Shown: piece after piece, positions 1 to 7,851 of the stretch
How the letters are laid out: each line of letters starts with the position of its first letter
Numbering within the stretch: the stretch's first letter is position 1
NCBI RefSeq assembly: GCF_030177895.1
Contig: NZ_CP123448.1
Span: 372,001-436,000 of the forward strand
Length of the DNA stretch: 64,000 nt
From: Kingella negevensis
Lineage (GTDB): Bacteria > Pseudomonadota > Gammaproteobacteria > Burkholderiales > Neisseriaceae
Direction of reading: 5' to 3'
Program-made: the position numbers and the translations under genes
Notes under the pieces: generated by a model
What the model was told of the DNA's origin: nothing
The model's input: only the letters and a program-made list of their open reading frames with translations
Databases searched by the model: none

Positions 1-451
1 ACAGCGTTTGCTGCGCGTTGCCCTGCGTCAGTTGGTACAATTTATACGGACACAAATATCGTCCGCGCCCTTTCGCAATCGCAAACGACAATTCCAAGCC
101 GCTCTTTTCCACCACAAACGGCAAATCGCGCCCAACCAACTGCTCTTGCAGCGCAACAGTCGCGCTTGACACAATCAACTTTTTCTGACGTGTCTGCGCC
201 ATAATGCCGCCAGCGAGCAAATACGCCAAACTTTTGCCCACACCAGTGGGGCCTTCGATGACGGCAATGCTTTCGCCGTTGCGTTCGGGCGGCGTGTCGC
301 TGCCTTCTTCGCGCGTGAGTGTGCGTGAAAATACGTTGGCAATCGCCGCAATCATTTCACGCTGTGCGGCGCGTGGGCGGAAATTGGGAAGATTATCGGA
401 AATGGCGCGATAGTGGTCGCGAATGGCGTTTTTTTCTAAATCGGTAAGCAT
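1..451 (-). CDS. dinG: ATP-dependent DNA helicase DinG, N-terminal part (runs off window start)
   Basis: Read on the minus strand from an ATG at 449-451, the sequence encodes about 150 residues of a superfamily 2 (XPD-like) helicase. It has an N-terminal stretch PRAAQREMI, a Walker A EGPTGVGKSLAYL, the VSSATVALQEQLVGRDLP block, and GRGRYLCP, whose Cys is the first ligand of the 4Fe-4S cluster. DinG unwinds R-loops, D-loops and forked DNA during repair and replication-transcription conflicts. The rest of the gene, including the DEAH box, lies outside the window. A DUS lies just upstream (461-475). The identification rests on the order of motifs and the E. coli-like N-terminus. Confidence 0.88.
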   Translation of the reverse strand, partial: MLTDLEKNAIRDHYRAISDNLPNFRPRAAQREMIAAIANVFSRTLTREEGSDTPPERNGESIAVIEGPTGVGKSLAYLLAGGIMAQTRQKKLIVSSATVALQEQLVGRDLPFVVEKSGLELSFAIAKGRGRYLCPYKLYQLTQGNAQQTL

Positions 452-501
452 AATGGCTTTCAGGCTGCCTGAAAAAGGGAAGGGCGTATTATAGTTCATA
501 G

Positions 502-539
502 AAAAAAAGCAGCCTGAAAATTTTTCAGGCTGCTTTTTG
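502..539. terminator. DUS-pair terminator downstream of ackA
   Basis: Two inverted uptake-sequence cores (AGCAGCCTGAAAA and its complement) form a long stem flanked by A and T runs. It ends transcription of ackA and could also act towards the other strand. Confidence 0.85.
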
Positions 540-552
540 TTAAGTTACTAGA

Positions 553-1749
553 TTACAGACCAGACAAGCGAGCTGTATCGTGAGCAATCATCAATTCTTC
601 GTTTGTTGGGATAACAACGGCAGTTACTTTGCTATCATCAGCAGTAATCACGCCTGAATTACCGAAGCGAGCGGCCAAGTTGCGTTCGCCGTCCACTTTC
701 AAGCCCAAGAATTCGCAGTAGTTCAACACTTTTTCGCGGATTGCGCCAGAGTTTTCGCCGATACCGCCAGTGAACACCAATGCATCGATGCCACCTGCTG
801 CCACTGCCATAGAAGCCACGTATTTAGCCAAACGGTAAGAGAAGATTTCCAATGCCAAGGTTGCACCTTCGTGACCTTGTTCTGCGCCTTCTTCAATTGC
901 GCGGCAGTCGTTAGACAATTCAGAAATGCCCAACAAACCACTTTGTTTGTTCAAGATGTCAGTAACTTCTTGAATGCTCAATTTCAAGTTATCAGCCAAG
1001 AAAGAGTAAACGCTAGGGTCGATGTCGCCAGAGCGAGTACCCATTACCAAACCCTCCAATGGAGTCAAGCCCATGCTGGTGTCTACAGATTTGCCGTTTT
1101 TCACAGCTGCGATAGACGCACCGTTACCCAAGTGAGCAATCACCAATTTCAAGTTGTTTTCGTCTTTACCTAATACGCGAGCCGCTTCGCCTGCTACGAA
1201 ACGGTAGCTAGTGCCGTGGAAACCGTAACGGCGCAAGCCCAATTCACGGTAGAATTTGCGTGGAATCGCGTAAGTGTAAGCGTGTTCTGGCATAGTTTGG
1301 TGGAACGCTGTGTCAAATACCACCACGTTTGGCAAGCCTTTGAAAATGTCTTGCGCTGCGCGGATACCCAACAAGTTTGCAGGGTTGTGCAATGGAGCCA
1401 ATGGAATGCAATCTTCAATGGCTTTAACCACTTCGTCAGTTACCAAAACTGATTCGCTGTATTTTTCGCCGCCAGAAACCACGCGGTGACCGATGGCAGC
1501 AATTTGGCTTTCCAAACCCAATTTTTTCAATTCATTCAACAAAGCACCTACCGCACCAGTGTGGTTAGGTTCTTCTTTCAATTCAACTTTTTCTTTTTCG
1601 CCGTTTACTTTGAATGTGATGTATGCGTCTGGTAAGCCCAATTTTTCGCCCAAGCAGCTCATCAAAACTTCGCCGCTATCGTTGTTCAATACTGCGCCTT
1701 TCAAAGAAGAAGAGCCACAGTTCAATACCAAAATCAATTTTTGTGTCAT
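553..1749 (-). CDS. ackA: Acetate kinase
   Basis: This 398-residue protein has the full acetokinase family layout. The N-terminal VLNCGSSSLK is the phosphate-binding loop. FDTAFHQTMP carries the catalytic Asp, HLGNGASIAAV and GLTPLEGLVMGTRSGDIDP form the central substrate and nucleotide site, and FTGGIGENSG is near the C-terminus. It interconverts acetyl phosphate plus ADP with acetate plus ATP in the cytosol, as the overflow branch of acetyl-CoA metabolism. The usual partner pta is not adjacent, so it appears to be a single-gene unit ending at the terminator 502-539. Start at MTQKLILVLN fits the family length. Confidence 0.97.
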   Translation of the reverse strand: MTQKLILVLNCGSSSLKGAVLNNDSGEVLMSCLGEKLGLPDAYITFKVNGEKEKVELKEEPNHTGAVGALLNELKKLGLESQIAAIGHRVVSGGEKYSESVLVTDEVVKAIEDCIPLAPLHNPANLLGIRAAQDIFKGLPNVVVFDTAFHQTMPEHAYTYAIPRKFYRELGLRRYGFHGTSYRFVAGEAARVLGKDENNLKLVIAHLGNGASIAAVKNGKSVDTSMGLTPLEGLVMGTRSGDIDPSVYSFLADNLKLSIQEVTDILNKQSGLLGISELSNDCRAIEEGAEQGHEGATLALEIFSYRLAKYVASMAVAAGGIDALVFTGGIGENSGAIREKVLNYCEFLGLKVDGERNLAARFGNSGVITADDSKVTAVVIPTNEELMIAHDTARLSGL

Positions 1750-1854
1750 GAGACTTTATCCTTAATATTCAAAATGAATGTTACTCGGGAGGATTCCCGC
1801 GTAACCAATTATTTTAACGAAAACGCCGTTATAAATAAAGGCTGAAACTTTTAC

Positions 1855-1893
1855 GCAGCCTGAAAATTATCGTTTGGTACTTTTCAGGCTGCG
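1855..1893. terminator. Spaced inverted DUS pair between ackA and the glycosylase-like gene
   Basis: GCAGCCTGAAAA at 1857 and its complement near 1880-1892 form a stem with a loop of about 14 bases. There is no strong T run, so this may be a weak terminator or simply an uptake-site pair. Confidence 0.4.
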
Positions 1894-1937
1894 TTTCAGC
1901 TAAAATGCAGTCTGAAAACCCATTTCAGAGAACCACC

Positions 1938-2528
1938 ATGACCCAAGAAGTCGAAACCATACCCTTTCCCCCATTTCTGCCACCACACGCCACCGTTATG
2001 CTCATGGGAACATTTCCGCCTACGCCTGACAAACGCGCCATGGTATTTCACTATCCCAATTTTCAAAACGATATGTGGCGCATTTACGGCATGATTTTTT
2101 TCAACGACCCCACCCATTTTCAGGCTGCGTCAGGCAAAGCGTTTGACGCAGACAAAATCAAAGCCTTTTTGTGGGAACGCGGTATTGCGTCTTGCCCAAC
2201 CGTTCACAAAGCCATTCGCCTGCACGGTAACGCGTCTGACGATTTTCTGCAAGTGGTTGAAAGCGTGGACTTGCCAGCCGTGTTGGCACAAATGCCCAAC
2301 TGCACCAAAATCGCCACCACAGGCGGCAAAGCCACCGAAATTTTGCTCGGATTGCAGCCTGAAAAAATCAAGCTGCCCAAAACCAATCAAACGATCGATT
2401 ACACCTGCGGCGACCGTACCTTGCAATTAACACGATTACCGTCCACATCACGCGCCTATCCCTTATCGTTGCAGAAAAAAGCAGACGCGTATCGCGCCTT
2501 TTTTCAAGCTGTGGGATTGGTTGAATAA
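1938..2528 (+). CDS. Uracil/hypoxanthine-DNA glycosylase superfamily protein
   Basis: About 196 residues. The N-terminal LMGTFPP resembles motif A (GxxPG-like) of the UDG superfamily. The C-terminal LPSTSRAYPLSLQKK resembles the second motif (LPSTSxAN) of the family-6 / Mug-like branch, followed by the helix ADAYRAFFQAV. Such enzymes remove deaminated bases from DNA; the substrate cannot be read from sequence. The start at 1938 (MTQEVET) is preferred, because the upstream in-frame ATG at 1905 lies inside a degenerate DUS. An XRE regulator follows 20 bases downstream and is probably co-transcribed. A DUS-derived FQAA stretch lies within the gene. Confidence 0.65.
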   Translation: MTQEVETIPFPPFLPPHATVMLMGTFPPTPDKRAMVFHYPNFQNDMWRIYGMIFFNDPTHFQAASGKAFDADKIKAFLWERGIASCPTVHKAIRLHGNASDDFLQVVESVDLPAVLAQMPNCTKIATTGGKATEILLGLQPEKIKLPKTNQTIDYTCGDRTLQLTRLPSTSRAYPLSLQKKADAYRAFFQAVGLVE

Positions 2529-2548
2529 TTCAAACACAAGGAAAACAA

Positions 2549-2827
2549 ATGTCAGCAAAACTACAAGCCCCCGAAACCCTGCCAGACAACAACGATTTGC
2601 GCGATATTTTGGCGTATAACATTCGCCTGTTTCGCGTGAACAAAGGCTGGTCGCAAGAAGAGTTGGCGCGACAATGCGGCTTGGACAGAACGTATGTGTC
2701 GTCCGTGGAACGCAAACGCTGGAACATCGCGCTATCCAATATTGAGAAAATTGCGATTGCGCTGGAAGTTGAGCCGTATCAGTTGCTTTTGTCGCCGACT
2801 ACGCGATTGGCAATGATTGGCGCGTAA
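2549..2827 (+). CDS. XRE-family helix-turn-helix transcriptional regulator
   Basis: This 92-residue protein is essentially one HTH_3 domain. NIRLFRVNKGWSQEELARQC is the first part of the fold, LDRTYVSSVERKRWNIALSNIEKIA holds the recognition helix, and the hydrophobic stretch EVEPYQLLL follows. The size and layout resemble small repressors and the controller proteins of restriction-modification systems, but no restriction gene is adjacent. AAGGAAAAC precedes the ATG. It follows the glycosylase-like gene at 20 bases and ends before a DUS-pair terminator. Its target is unknown; autoregulation of the two-gene unit is a guess. Confidence 0.8.
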   Translation: MSAKLQAPETLPDNNDLRDILAYNIRLFRVNKGWSQEELARQCGLDRTYVSSVERKRWNIALSNIEKIAIALEVEPYQLLLSPTTRLAMIGA

Positions 2828-2834
2828 ACAAAAT

Positions 2835-2870
2835 AACGCAGCCTGAAAAATAATATTCAGGCTGCGTTTT
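2835..2870. terminator. DUS-pair terminator between convergent XRE gene and ampG
   Basis: AACGCAGCCTGAAAA pairs with TTCAGGCTGCGTT around a short AT-rich loop, then TTTTAT. Its position between converging genes suggests bidirectional use. Confidence 0.8.
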
Positions 2871-2922
2871 ATATGATGTGTTTACATCTACGGTGTTTTT
2901 ATCTTATTTGTTTCAGGCTGCA

Positions 2923-4431
2923 TTACTCCCGAAACAAATATTTATCTGCCAACCAAACCAACACCAAAATCGGCAAGCCCAGCGCAGCGGTAAACAAGAA
3001 AAACTGCGTATAACCAATATTGTTCACAATCGCGCCCGAGTAGCCGCCCAAAATCTTCGGCGACAGCGACATCAGCGAAGACAACAGCGCATATTGCACA
3101 GCCGTAAAGCGAATATTCGTCAGCGTGGACAAGAACACCACAAACACCGTACTCGCTAAGCCAGACGCGAAATTATCCACGCCCACCGCAAAATACATCA
3201 ACGCCACATCGTGCCCACGCGTTGCCAATAGCGCAAACAGCAAATTCGTTGCCGCCGCCACAATCGCGCCAATCATCATCATATTCATAATGCGAAAACG
3301 CTGCGCCAAAATGCCACCAGCAAAACCGCCACCGATGGACATAATCACACCAAACGTCTTCACAGCCGTAGCGATTTCCGTTTTCGTGAAACCCAAGTCC
3401 GCATAAAACACATTAGAAATCACGCCCGCCACAATATCCGAAATGCGGTACAAACCAATCAGCGCGAGCAACAAAATCGCCCGTTTCCCATAGCGATGAA
3501 AGAAGTCCGCAAGCGGCGCAACCCAAGTTTGCCAAGCTAACTTTTTCGCTACCAAACCGCTACGCACCACGCCAAATCCCACCACCACCACTGCCACCAA
3601 AGAAATGCTCAAACGCACCGTTTCCCAAAACAGCGACACCACAGGCGAAGATGATTTTTTAGGCAACACGCTGCCTGAAAAACGGAACGCCACCACAAAT
3701 GCCACCACGCACAACACAAACATCAGCAGCAAACGCAGATTGTCAGTTGCGGATAATGCGCTAGTGTTTTCGCGATGATTTTCGGGTTCGCGCACCGACA
3801 ACGTTGTCGCTACACCCACGCCCATAATCGCCGCCATTGCCCAATAAGTGTTGCGCCACGCTTCGTAAACATAATGCTCCTTGCTTGACCCCAGCCATGC
3901 CGCCAAAATCAGCGAACCTGCGCCAGCCGTAATCATGCCCAAGCGATAACCAGCCGTGTATGTGGACGACATGACGGTTTGCATAGACGGATTATTCGGC
4001 GCAATTTCAATGCGATACGCGTCAATCACTACATCTTGTGTCGCCGCAGAAAAGCCGAGCAACACCGCTGCAAACGCCATCGCGTTCAGGCTGCCTGAAT
4101 CCGCAGGATTCACCATCGCCATGCACACAATCGCCACAATAATCAGCGTTTGCGCGAACAGCAACCAGCCGCGTCGTTGCCCCAGCTTGCGCGACAACAT
4201 CGGCAAAGGCAGCATGTCAATCAATGGCGACCACACGAATTTAAATGAGTAACCCAACGCCGCCCAGCTAAAGGTCGTAACCATGTCGCGCGATACACCA
4301 GCTTCGGTCAGCCATAAAGATAAAGTGGAAAAAATCAGCAAAATCGGCACACCTGCGGAAAAACCCAGTAGCAGCAGGGCAATGGCGCGGCGGTCTAGAT
4401 AGCTTTTGACATAGTTTGAAGAATGATGCAT
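2923..4431 (-). CDS. ampG: Muropeptide permease AmpG (MFS transporter)
   Basis: A 502-residue polytopic membrane protein with about 12-14 hydrophobic helices. The start RRAIALLLLGFSAGVPILLI, the loop LGQRRGWLL and the TQDVVIDAYRIE stretch are typical of AmpG. AmpG imports anhydro-muropeptides released during wall turnover from periplasm to cytoplasm for recycling. The middle of the protein (around residues 230-300) carries an extended region with two extra hydrophobic segments and the DUS-encoded FSGSVLP. It stands alone, between a terminator and the catalase remnant on the same strand. No ampD/ampC-type gene is near. Confidence 0.88.
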   Translation of the reverse strand: MHHSSNYVKSYLDRRAIALLLLGFSAGVPILLIFSTLSLWLTEAGVSRDMVTTFSWAALGYSFKFVWSPLIDMLPLPMLSRKLGQRRGWLLFAQTLIIVAIVCMAMVNPADSGSLNAMAFAAVLLGFSAATQDVVIDAYRIEIAPNNPSMQTVMSSTYTAGYRLGMITAGAGSLILAAWLGSSKEHYVYEAWRNTYWAMAAIMGVGVATTLSVREPENHRENTSALSATDNLRLLLMFVLCVVAFVVAFRFSGSVLPKKSSSPVVSLFWETVRLSISLVAVVVVGFGVVRSGLVAKKLAWQTWVAPLADFFHRYGKRAILLLALIGLYRISDIVAGVISNVFYADLGFTKTEIATAVKTFGVIMSIGGGFAGGILAQRFRIMNMMMIGAIVAAATNLLFALLATRGHDVALMYFAVGVDNFASGLASTVFVVFLSTLTNIRFTAVQYALLSSLMSLSPKILGGYSGAIVNNIGYTQFFLFTAALGLPILVLVWLADKYLFRE

Positions 4432-4439
4432 GAGATGAT

Positions 4440-4863
4440 TTAATCAATTCGGAAAGCGTGATTATAGCATTTCAGGCTGCCTGAAATAGAAAACGCAGCC
4501 TGAAAAGTCGTTTTGTATGGAACAGGTGCTAACAAGCTCAGTTGTCCCAATGCTGGGTCGGTTTCGTAAGCCGCACCGCGCTCGCCCGCCACCGTGGTGA
4601 AACGCGCAAACAATTCGGTTTCTTTGCCCACTTCGCTAAAAATCGCTGCTTTGGTGTATTTTGTGATGTCGTGGGTAACGGTAAATTTACCAAACGCGCC
4701 CGAACCTTTCGCGTGCATACGGCGTTCTGGAATCACTTCGCGCACGAAAGTCGCCAATTTTTCATTCAGCTACAAATCTTGAGCTAGCAGTCAGTGAGTT
4801 TTGGTTATCGGCAACAGGTGCGCCGTTGTTCATCGTCAAATGCGTTACAGGACATTGTTTCAT
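4440..4863 (-). pseudogene. Catalase remnant (KatA-type, N-terminal fragment with deletion)
   Basis: The minus strand starts at 4863 with MKQCPVTHLTMNNGAPVADN, a typical KatA N-terminus, then stops after the equivalent of QNSLTAS. After a gap of about ten missing residues and a frame change, the sequence resumes as [20 protein letters not shown], continues past the distal-face HGSGAF-type region (here [16 protein letters not shown]), and ends after [11 protein letters not shown]. Everything beyond, including the haem-ligand Tyr region, is missing; the following residues do not resemble catalase. The gene cannot encode an active enzyme. A ribosome-binding site AAGGAAC is still present before the old ATG. 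Confidence 0.85.
4471..4487. repeat. Representative DNA uptake sequence, quasi-palindromic form
   Basis: TTCAGGCTGCCTGAA at this place reads AGGCTGCCTGAA on one strand and AGGCAGCCTGAA on the other, two described Neisseriaceae DUS dialects in one 15-mer. The shared core GCAGCCTGAA recurs throughout the window, in intergenic and coding DNA. Function (binding of minor pilin ComP, uptake of kin DNA) is family knowledge. Confidence 0.9.
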
Positions 4864-5083
4864 GATTTGTTCCTTGTGTTAAAAATAGATAAATTAAATC
4901 AAAAATAGAAAATTGTTTTATAAAAGCTATTATGAATGATACGCCAATGCTGCCAGTGAGAACATAAGCCACGCTAAAAGCGGTGCTGAAATGCAAAATA
5001 GCGAAAATTTCAGGCAGCCTGAAAATCTAATCTGTGTTACAATCGCGCCCAATTTTTGACCAACAAAAGATAAACAAAACAAT

Positions 5084-6712
5084 ATGATTTCTACTAATAA
5101 CATCACAATGCAATTCGGCGTAAAGCCCTTGTTTGAAAACGTATCCGTGAAATTCGGCGAAGGCAATCGCTACGGCTTAATCGGTGCGAACGGTTCGGGC
5201 AAATCCACATTCATGAAAATTTTGGGCGGCGATTTGGAGCAAACTTCGGGCGAAGTCGCGATTGAGAACGGCGTGCGTTTGGGTAAATTGAAGCAAGACC
5301 AATTTGCTTACGAAGACATGCGCGTGTTAGATGTCGTGATGATGGGACACGTTGAAATGTGGGCGGCGATGACCGAACGTGATGCGATTTACGCCAATTT
5401 GGAAGCCACTGACGAAGACTACATGAAAGCCGCAGATTTAGAAGCCAAATTCGCCGAATACGATGGCTACACCGCCGAAGCGCGTGCAGGCGAATTGCTG
5501 CTGGGTGTGGGCATTGAAGAATCTTTGCACAACGCGACCATGGCAGAAGTGGCTCCGGGGTTTAAATTGCGTGTATTGTTGGCACAAGCCTTGTTTTCCA
5601 AACCAGATGTTTTGCTGTTGGACGAGCCTACGAATAACTTGGACATTAACACGATTCGTTGGCTGGAAAACATGTTGAATCAATATGATAGCACCATGAT
5701 TATCATTTCCCATGACCGCCACTTTTTGAACGAAGTTTGCACCCACATGGCGGATTTGGATTACAACACGATTACGATTTACCCTGGTAATTACGATGAT
5801 TATATGTTGGCATCGGCTCAATCGCGTGAACGTGCGATGAAAGATAATGCCAAAGCCAAAGAAAAATTGCAAGAATTACAAGAATTTGTGGCGCGTTTCT
5901 CTGCAAACAAATCCAAAGCGCGTCAAGCAACCAGCCGCCTGAAACAAGCCGACAAAATCAAAGCGGAAATGGTGGAAGTCAAACCTTCTACCCGTCAAAA
6001 TCCGTTTATTCGCTTTGAAATGGACGAGAAAAATAAATTGCACCGTCAAGCCGTTGAAGTGGAAAATTTGGCGAAATCGTTTGATAAGACATTGTTTGAA
6101 AAGCTGTCTTACATTATGGAAGCAGGTCAGCGTTTGGCGATTATCGGCCCGAATGGTTCGGGTAAATCCACGTTGTTGAAATTGTTGGCAGGCGCGTTCA
6201 ATCCCGAATATGCAGATGGTGTTACGCCTGATGCTGGCACGATTAAATGGGCGGAAAAAGCGACAGTCGGCTACTATCCGCAAGACCACGAAAAAGATTT
6301 TGATTGCGATATGGATTTGAGTGAGTGGATGCGCCAATGGGGTCAGGAAGGCGATGATGAACAAGTGATTCGCGGCACGTTGGGGCGTTTGTTGTTCGGC
6401 AGCAATGACGTGGTGAAAAAAGTGAAAGTGTTGTCGGGTGGCGAAAAAGGTCGTATGTTGTATGGCAAACTTTTGTTGTTGAAAACCAATGTGTTAATCA
6501 TGGACGAGCCGACTAACCACATGGACATGGAAAGCATTGAATCGCTGAACATGGCGTTGGAAAAATACAAAGGCACGTTGATTTTTGTGTCGCATGACCG
6601 TCAATTTGTGTCGTCTCTTGCCACGCAAATTATTGAATTGGACGGCAAAGGTGGTTATGAATATTACTTGGGCGATTACGAAAGCTATTTGGCGAAAAAA
6701 GGCGTGGAGTAA
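5084..6712 (+). CDS. ybiT: ABC-F family ATPase YbiT
   Basis: This 542-residue soluble protein has two ATP-binding domains. The first has Walker [10 protein letters not shown] (about residue 34), the divergent signature [15 protein letters not shown], and Walker [12 protein letters not shown]. The linker is [19 protein letters not shown]. The second has [18 protein letters not shown] and [11 protein letters not shown]. Opening [20 protein letters not shown] closely follows E. coli YbiT. ABC-F proteins lack membrane domains and act on the ribosome, relieving stalled translation. It is a single gene: a DUS lies upstream, and TTACAAT at about 5037 may be part of its promoter. A DUS-pair terminator follows. 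Confidence 0.93.
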   Translation: MISTNNITMQFGVKPLFENVSVKFGEGNRYGLIGANGSGKSTFMKILGGDLEQTSGEVAIENGVRLGKLKQDQFAYEDMRVLDVVMMGHVEMWAAMTERDAIYANLEATDEDYMKAADLEAKFAEYDGYTAEARAGELLLGVGIEESLHNATMAEVAPGFKLRVLLAQALFSKPDVLLLDEPTNNLDINTIRWLENMLNQYDSTMIIISHDRHFLNEVCTHMADLDYNTITIYPGNYDDYMLASAQSRERAMKDNAKAKEKLQELQEFVARFSANKSKARQATSRLKQADKIKAEMVEVKPSTRQNPFIRFEMDEKNKLHRQAVEVENLAKSFDKTLFEKLSYIMEAGQRLAIIGPNGSGKSTLLKLLAGAFNPEYADGVTPDAGTIKWAEKATVGYYPQDHEKDFDCDMDLSEWMRQWGQEGDDEQVIRGTLGRLLFGSNDVVKKVKVLSGGEKGRMLYGKLLLLKTNVLIMDEPTNHMDMESIESLNMALEKYKGTLIFVSHDRQFVSSLATQIIELDGKGGYEYYLGDYESYLAKKGVE

Positions 6713-6727
6713 TCGTTAAATTTATAT

Positions 6728-6760
6728 AAAAAAGCAGCCTGAAAATTTCAGGCTGCTTTT
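6728..6760. terminator. DUS-pair terminator after ybiT
   Basis: AAAAAGCAGCCTGAAA pairs with TTTCAGGCTGCTTTT with almost no loop, followed by T-rich sequence. Confidence 0.85.
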
Positions 6761-6762
6761 CT

Positions 6763-6817
6763 TATAGTTCATGCACATTTTTTAATACAAGGCGACAACG
6801 GGTGCCGTGTACGAATA
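6763..6817. mobile_element. Half of a Correia-like miniature element (MITE), cut by the IS630-type element
   Basis: It begins TATAGTTCATGCACATTTTT, then ATACAAGGCGACAACG and GCCGTGTACGAATA, i.e. the left terminal repeat and the centre of the Correia-like elements seen elsewhere (compare 40732-40842). It stops abruptly at a TA where the IS630-type end begins, so the IS appears to have inserted in its centre. Confidence 0.65.
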
Positions 6818-7190
6818 TATAGTTAATTAAAACAAAAATAGGACAGTAACGCATCTGTGAAATTATTATAACTAGGCAAAATTGAACGCATATATTTCTT
6901 AATATTTGCCCATGTTTTTTCTATTGGATTTCATTCAGGCGAATAAGGTGCAAGCGGTAGCATTTTATGCCCCAAATGGTGCACCATTTCTTGCAGAATA
7001 CCCATTCTGTGGAATCTGGCATTATCCAAAATAATCAATGACTTTTCGGGTAAATTGGGCAATAGCATAGTTTCAAACCATGCTTCAAAAAAATCGCTGG
7101 TCATTGTATTTTGATAAATCATTGGCGCAATTAAATTTTGCCCAATTTGCGCTGCAACTCATGATAAGCGTTGGTATTTTCTACTGTCAG
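6818..7190 (-). pseudogene. IS630-type transposase remnant (DDE_3 domain)
   Basis: The minus strand reads VAAQIGQNLIAPMIYQNTMT, then SDFFEAWFETMLLPNLPEKS, IILDNARFH (second catalytic Asp in LDNARFH), MLPLAPYSPE and NPIEKTWANIKKYM (the catalytic Glu). These are hallmarks of IS630/Tc1 transposases. A TGA interrupts SPE-NPIE, where Leu is expected, and another TGA precedes VAAQ. The N-terminal half is missing. The gene ends about nine bases from the outer end TATAGTTAATTAAAACAAAA at 6818. Upstream it is fused to a broken hsdS gene, so this copy is immobile. Confidence 0.82.
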
Positions 7191-7819
7191 TCCCTATTAT
7201 TGCCACTTTTGCTAACGTTTTCCACTGCACATTGCAGCCTGAAAACGGATTTTTAGGGTGTTCATAATCCAGCAGTAAATCTCTGTAATACGTGTATTGT
7301 TTCTTCCGCAACGTTAGCTCTGTAAACGTGTCCAACATGCTGGCAATTTTTTTGCTGAACGTGAAGCGGTGGAATGGGGACTAAAAATTTATCCGTGTCA
7401 GGTGTGGCAATTTGCGGCATTTGCATTTTGGAACTCAATTTCTGAAAGTGCGGTTCATGTTGCTTCAAAAAATAATAGATAAATTTAGTGTCAATTTGTT
7501 CGTTTGTTGAGTGATACGCCCACATTTCGCTTTTGTGTGAAAAAGGTTGGTCGTAATACTCAAATTCAATAAAACCACGCGATTTCACAATGATAGACGG
7601 CTGATTTTGAATGTCTTTGCTGGGTATATCCGCGTAGTCCACAAAAGCAACCGTTTTGCCGCCCGCAAAAATTTTAACGGGTGCGTTCTCTTTGTGCAGT
7701 TCCTTCATTTGTCCCGCCGTGATTTTTGTCCCTTTGGTGCGTCTCAATATCTCGCTCAATGGCTTCCATTCCACCTTCTCGCCTTGTAGCAATTTAGCCA
7801 AAAATTTATTCATTTGCAT
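7191..7819 (-). pseudogene. hsdS: Type I restriction specificity subunit (HsdS), frameshifted and truncated
   Basis: From the ATG at 7819 (AAGGACAAA upstream) the protein reads VEWKPLSEILRRTKGTKIT through a first target recognition domain to [14 protein letters not shown] run of seven A (minus strand; 7347-7353) shifts the frame. Using six A restores [20 protein letters not shown] and [11 protein letters not shown], the conserved helical spacer, and then [10 protein letters not shown], the start of a second recognition domain. There the gene breaks off into the IS630 remnant. HsdS selects the DNA target of HsdM/HsdR, but neither partner is in the window. The upstream in-frame extension to 7873 is probably not translated. 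Confidence 0.8.
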
Positions 7820-7851
7820 AATTTTGTCCTTATTTGTATTTTCAGGCTGCC

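Noticed and set aside
508..535. Arrays of GCAGCCTGAA as CRISPR or tandem repeats
   Set aside because: Dispersed irregularly over the whole window in both orientations; this is the uptake sequence.
871..1452. Plus-strand open frames of 78-100 codons across ackA
   Set aside because: They are antisense to a conserved enzyme gene, have no ribosome-binding site and no family features.
1905..1937. Earlier ATG for the glycosylase-like gene
   Set aside because: The extension is encoded by a degenerate uptake sequence and spacer; the ATG at 1938 has better context.
3125..4252. Plus-strand open frames across ampG
   Set aside because: Antisense shadows of a transporter gene; the composition is low-complexity and start contexts are poor.
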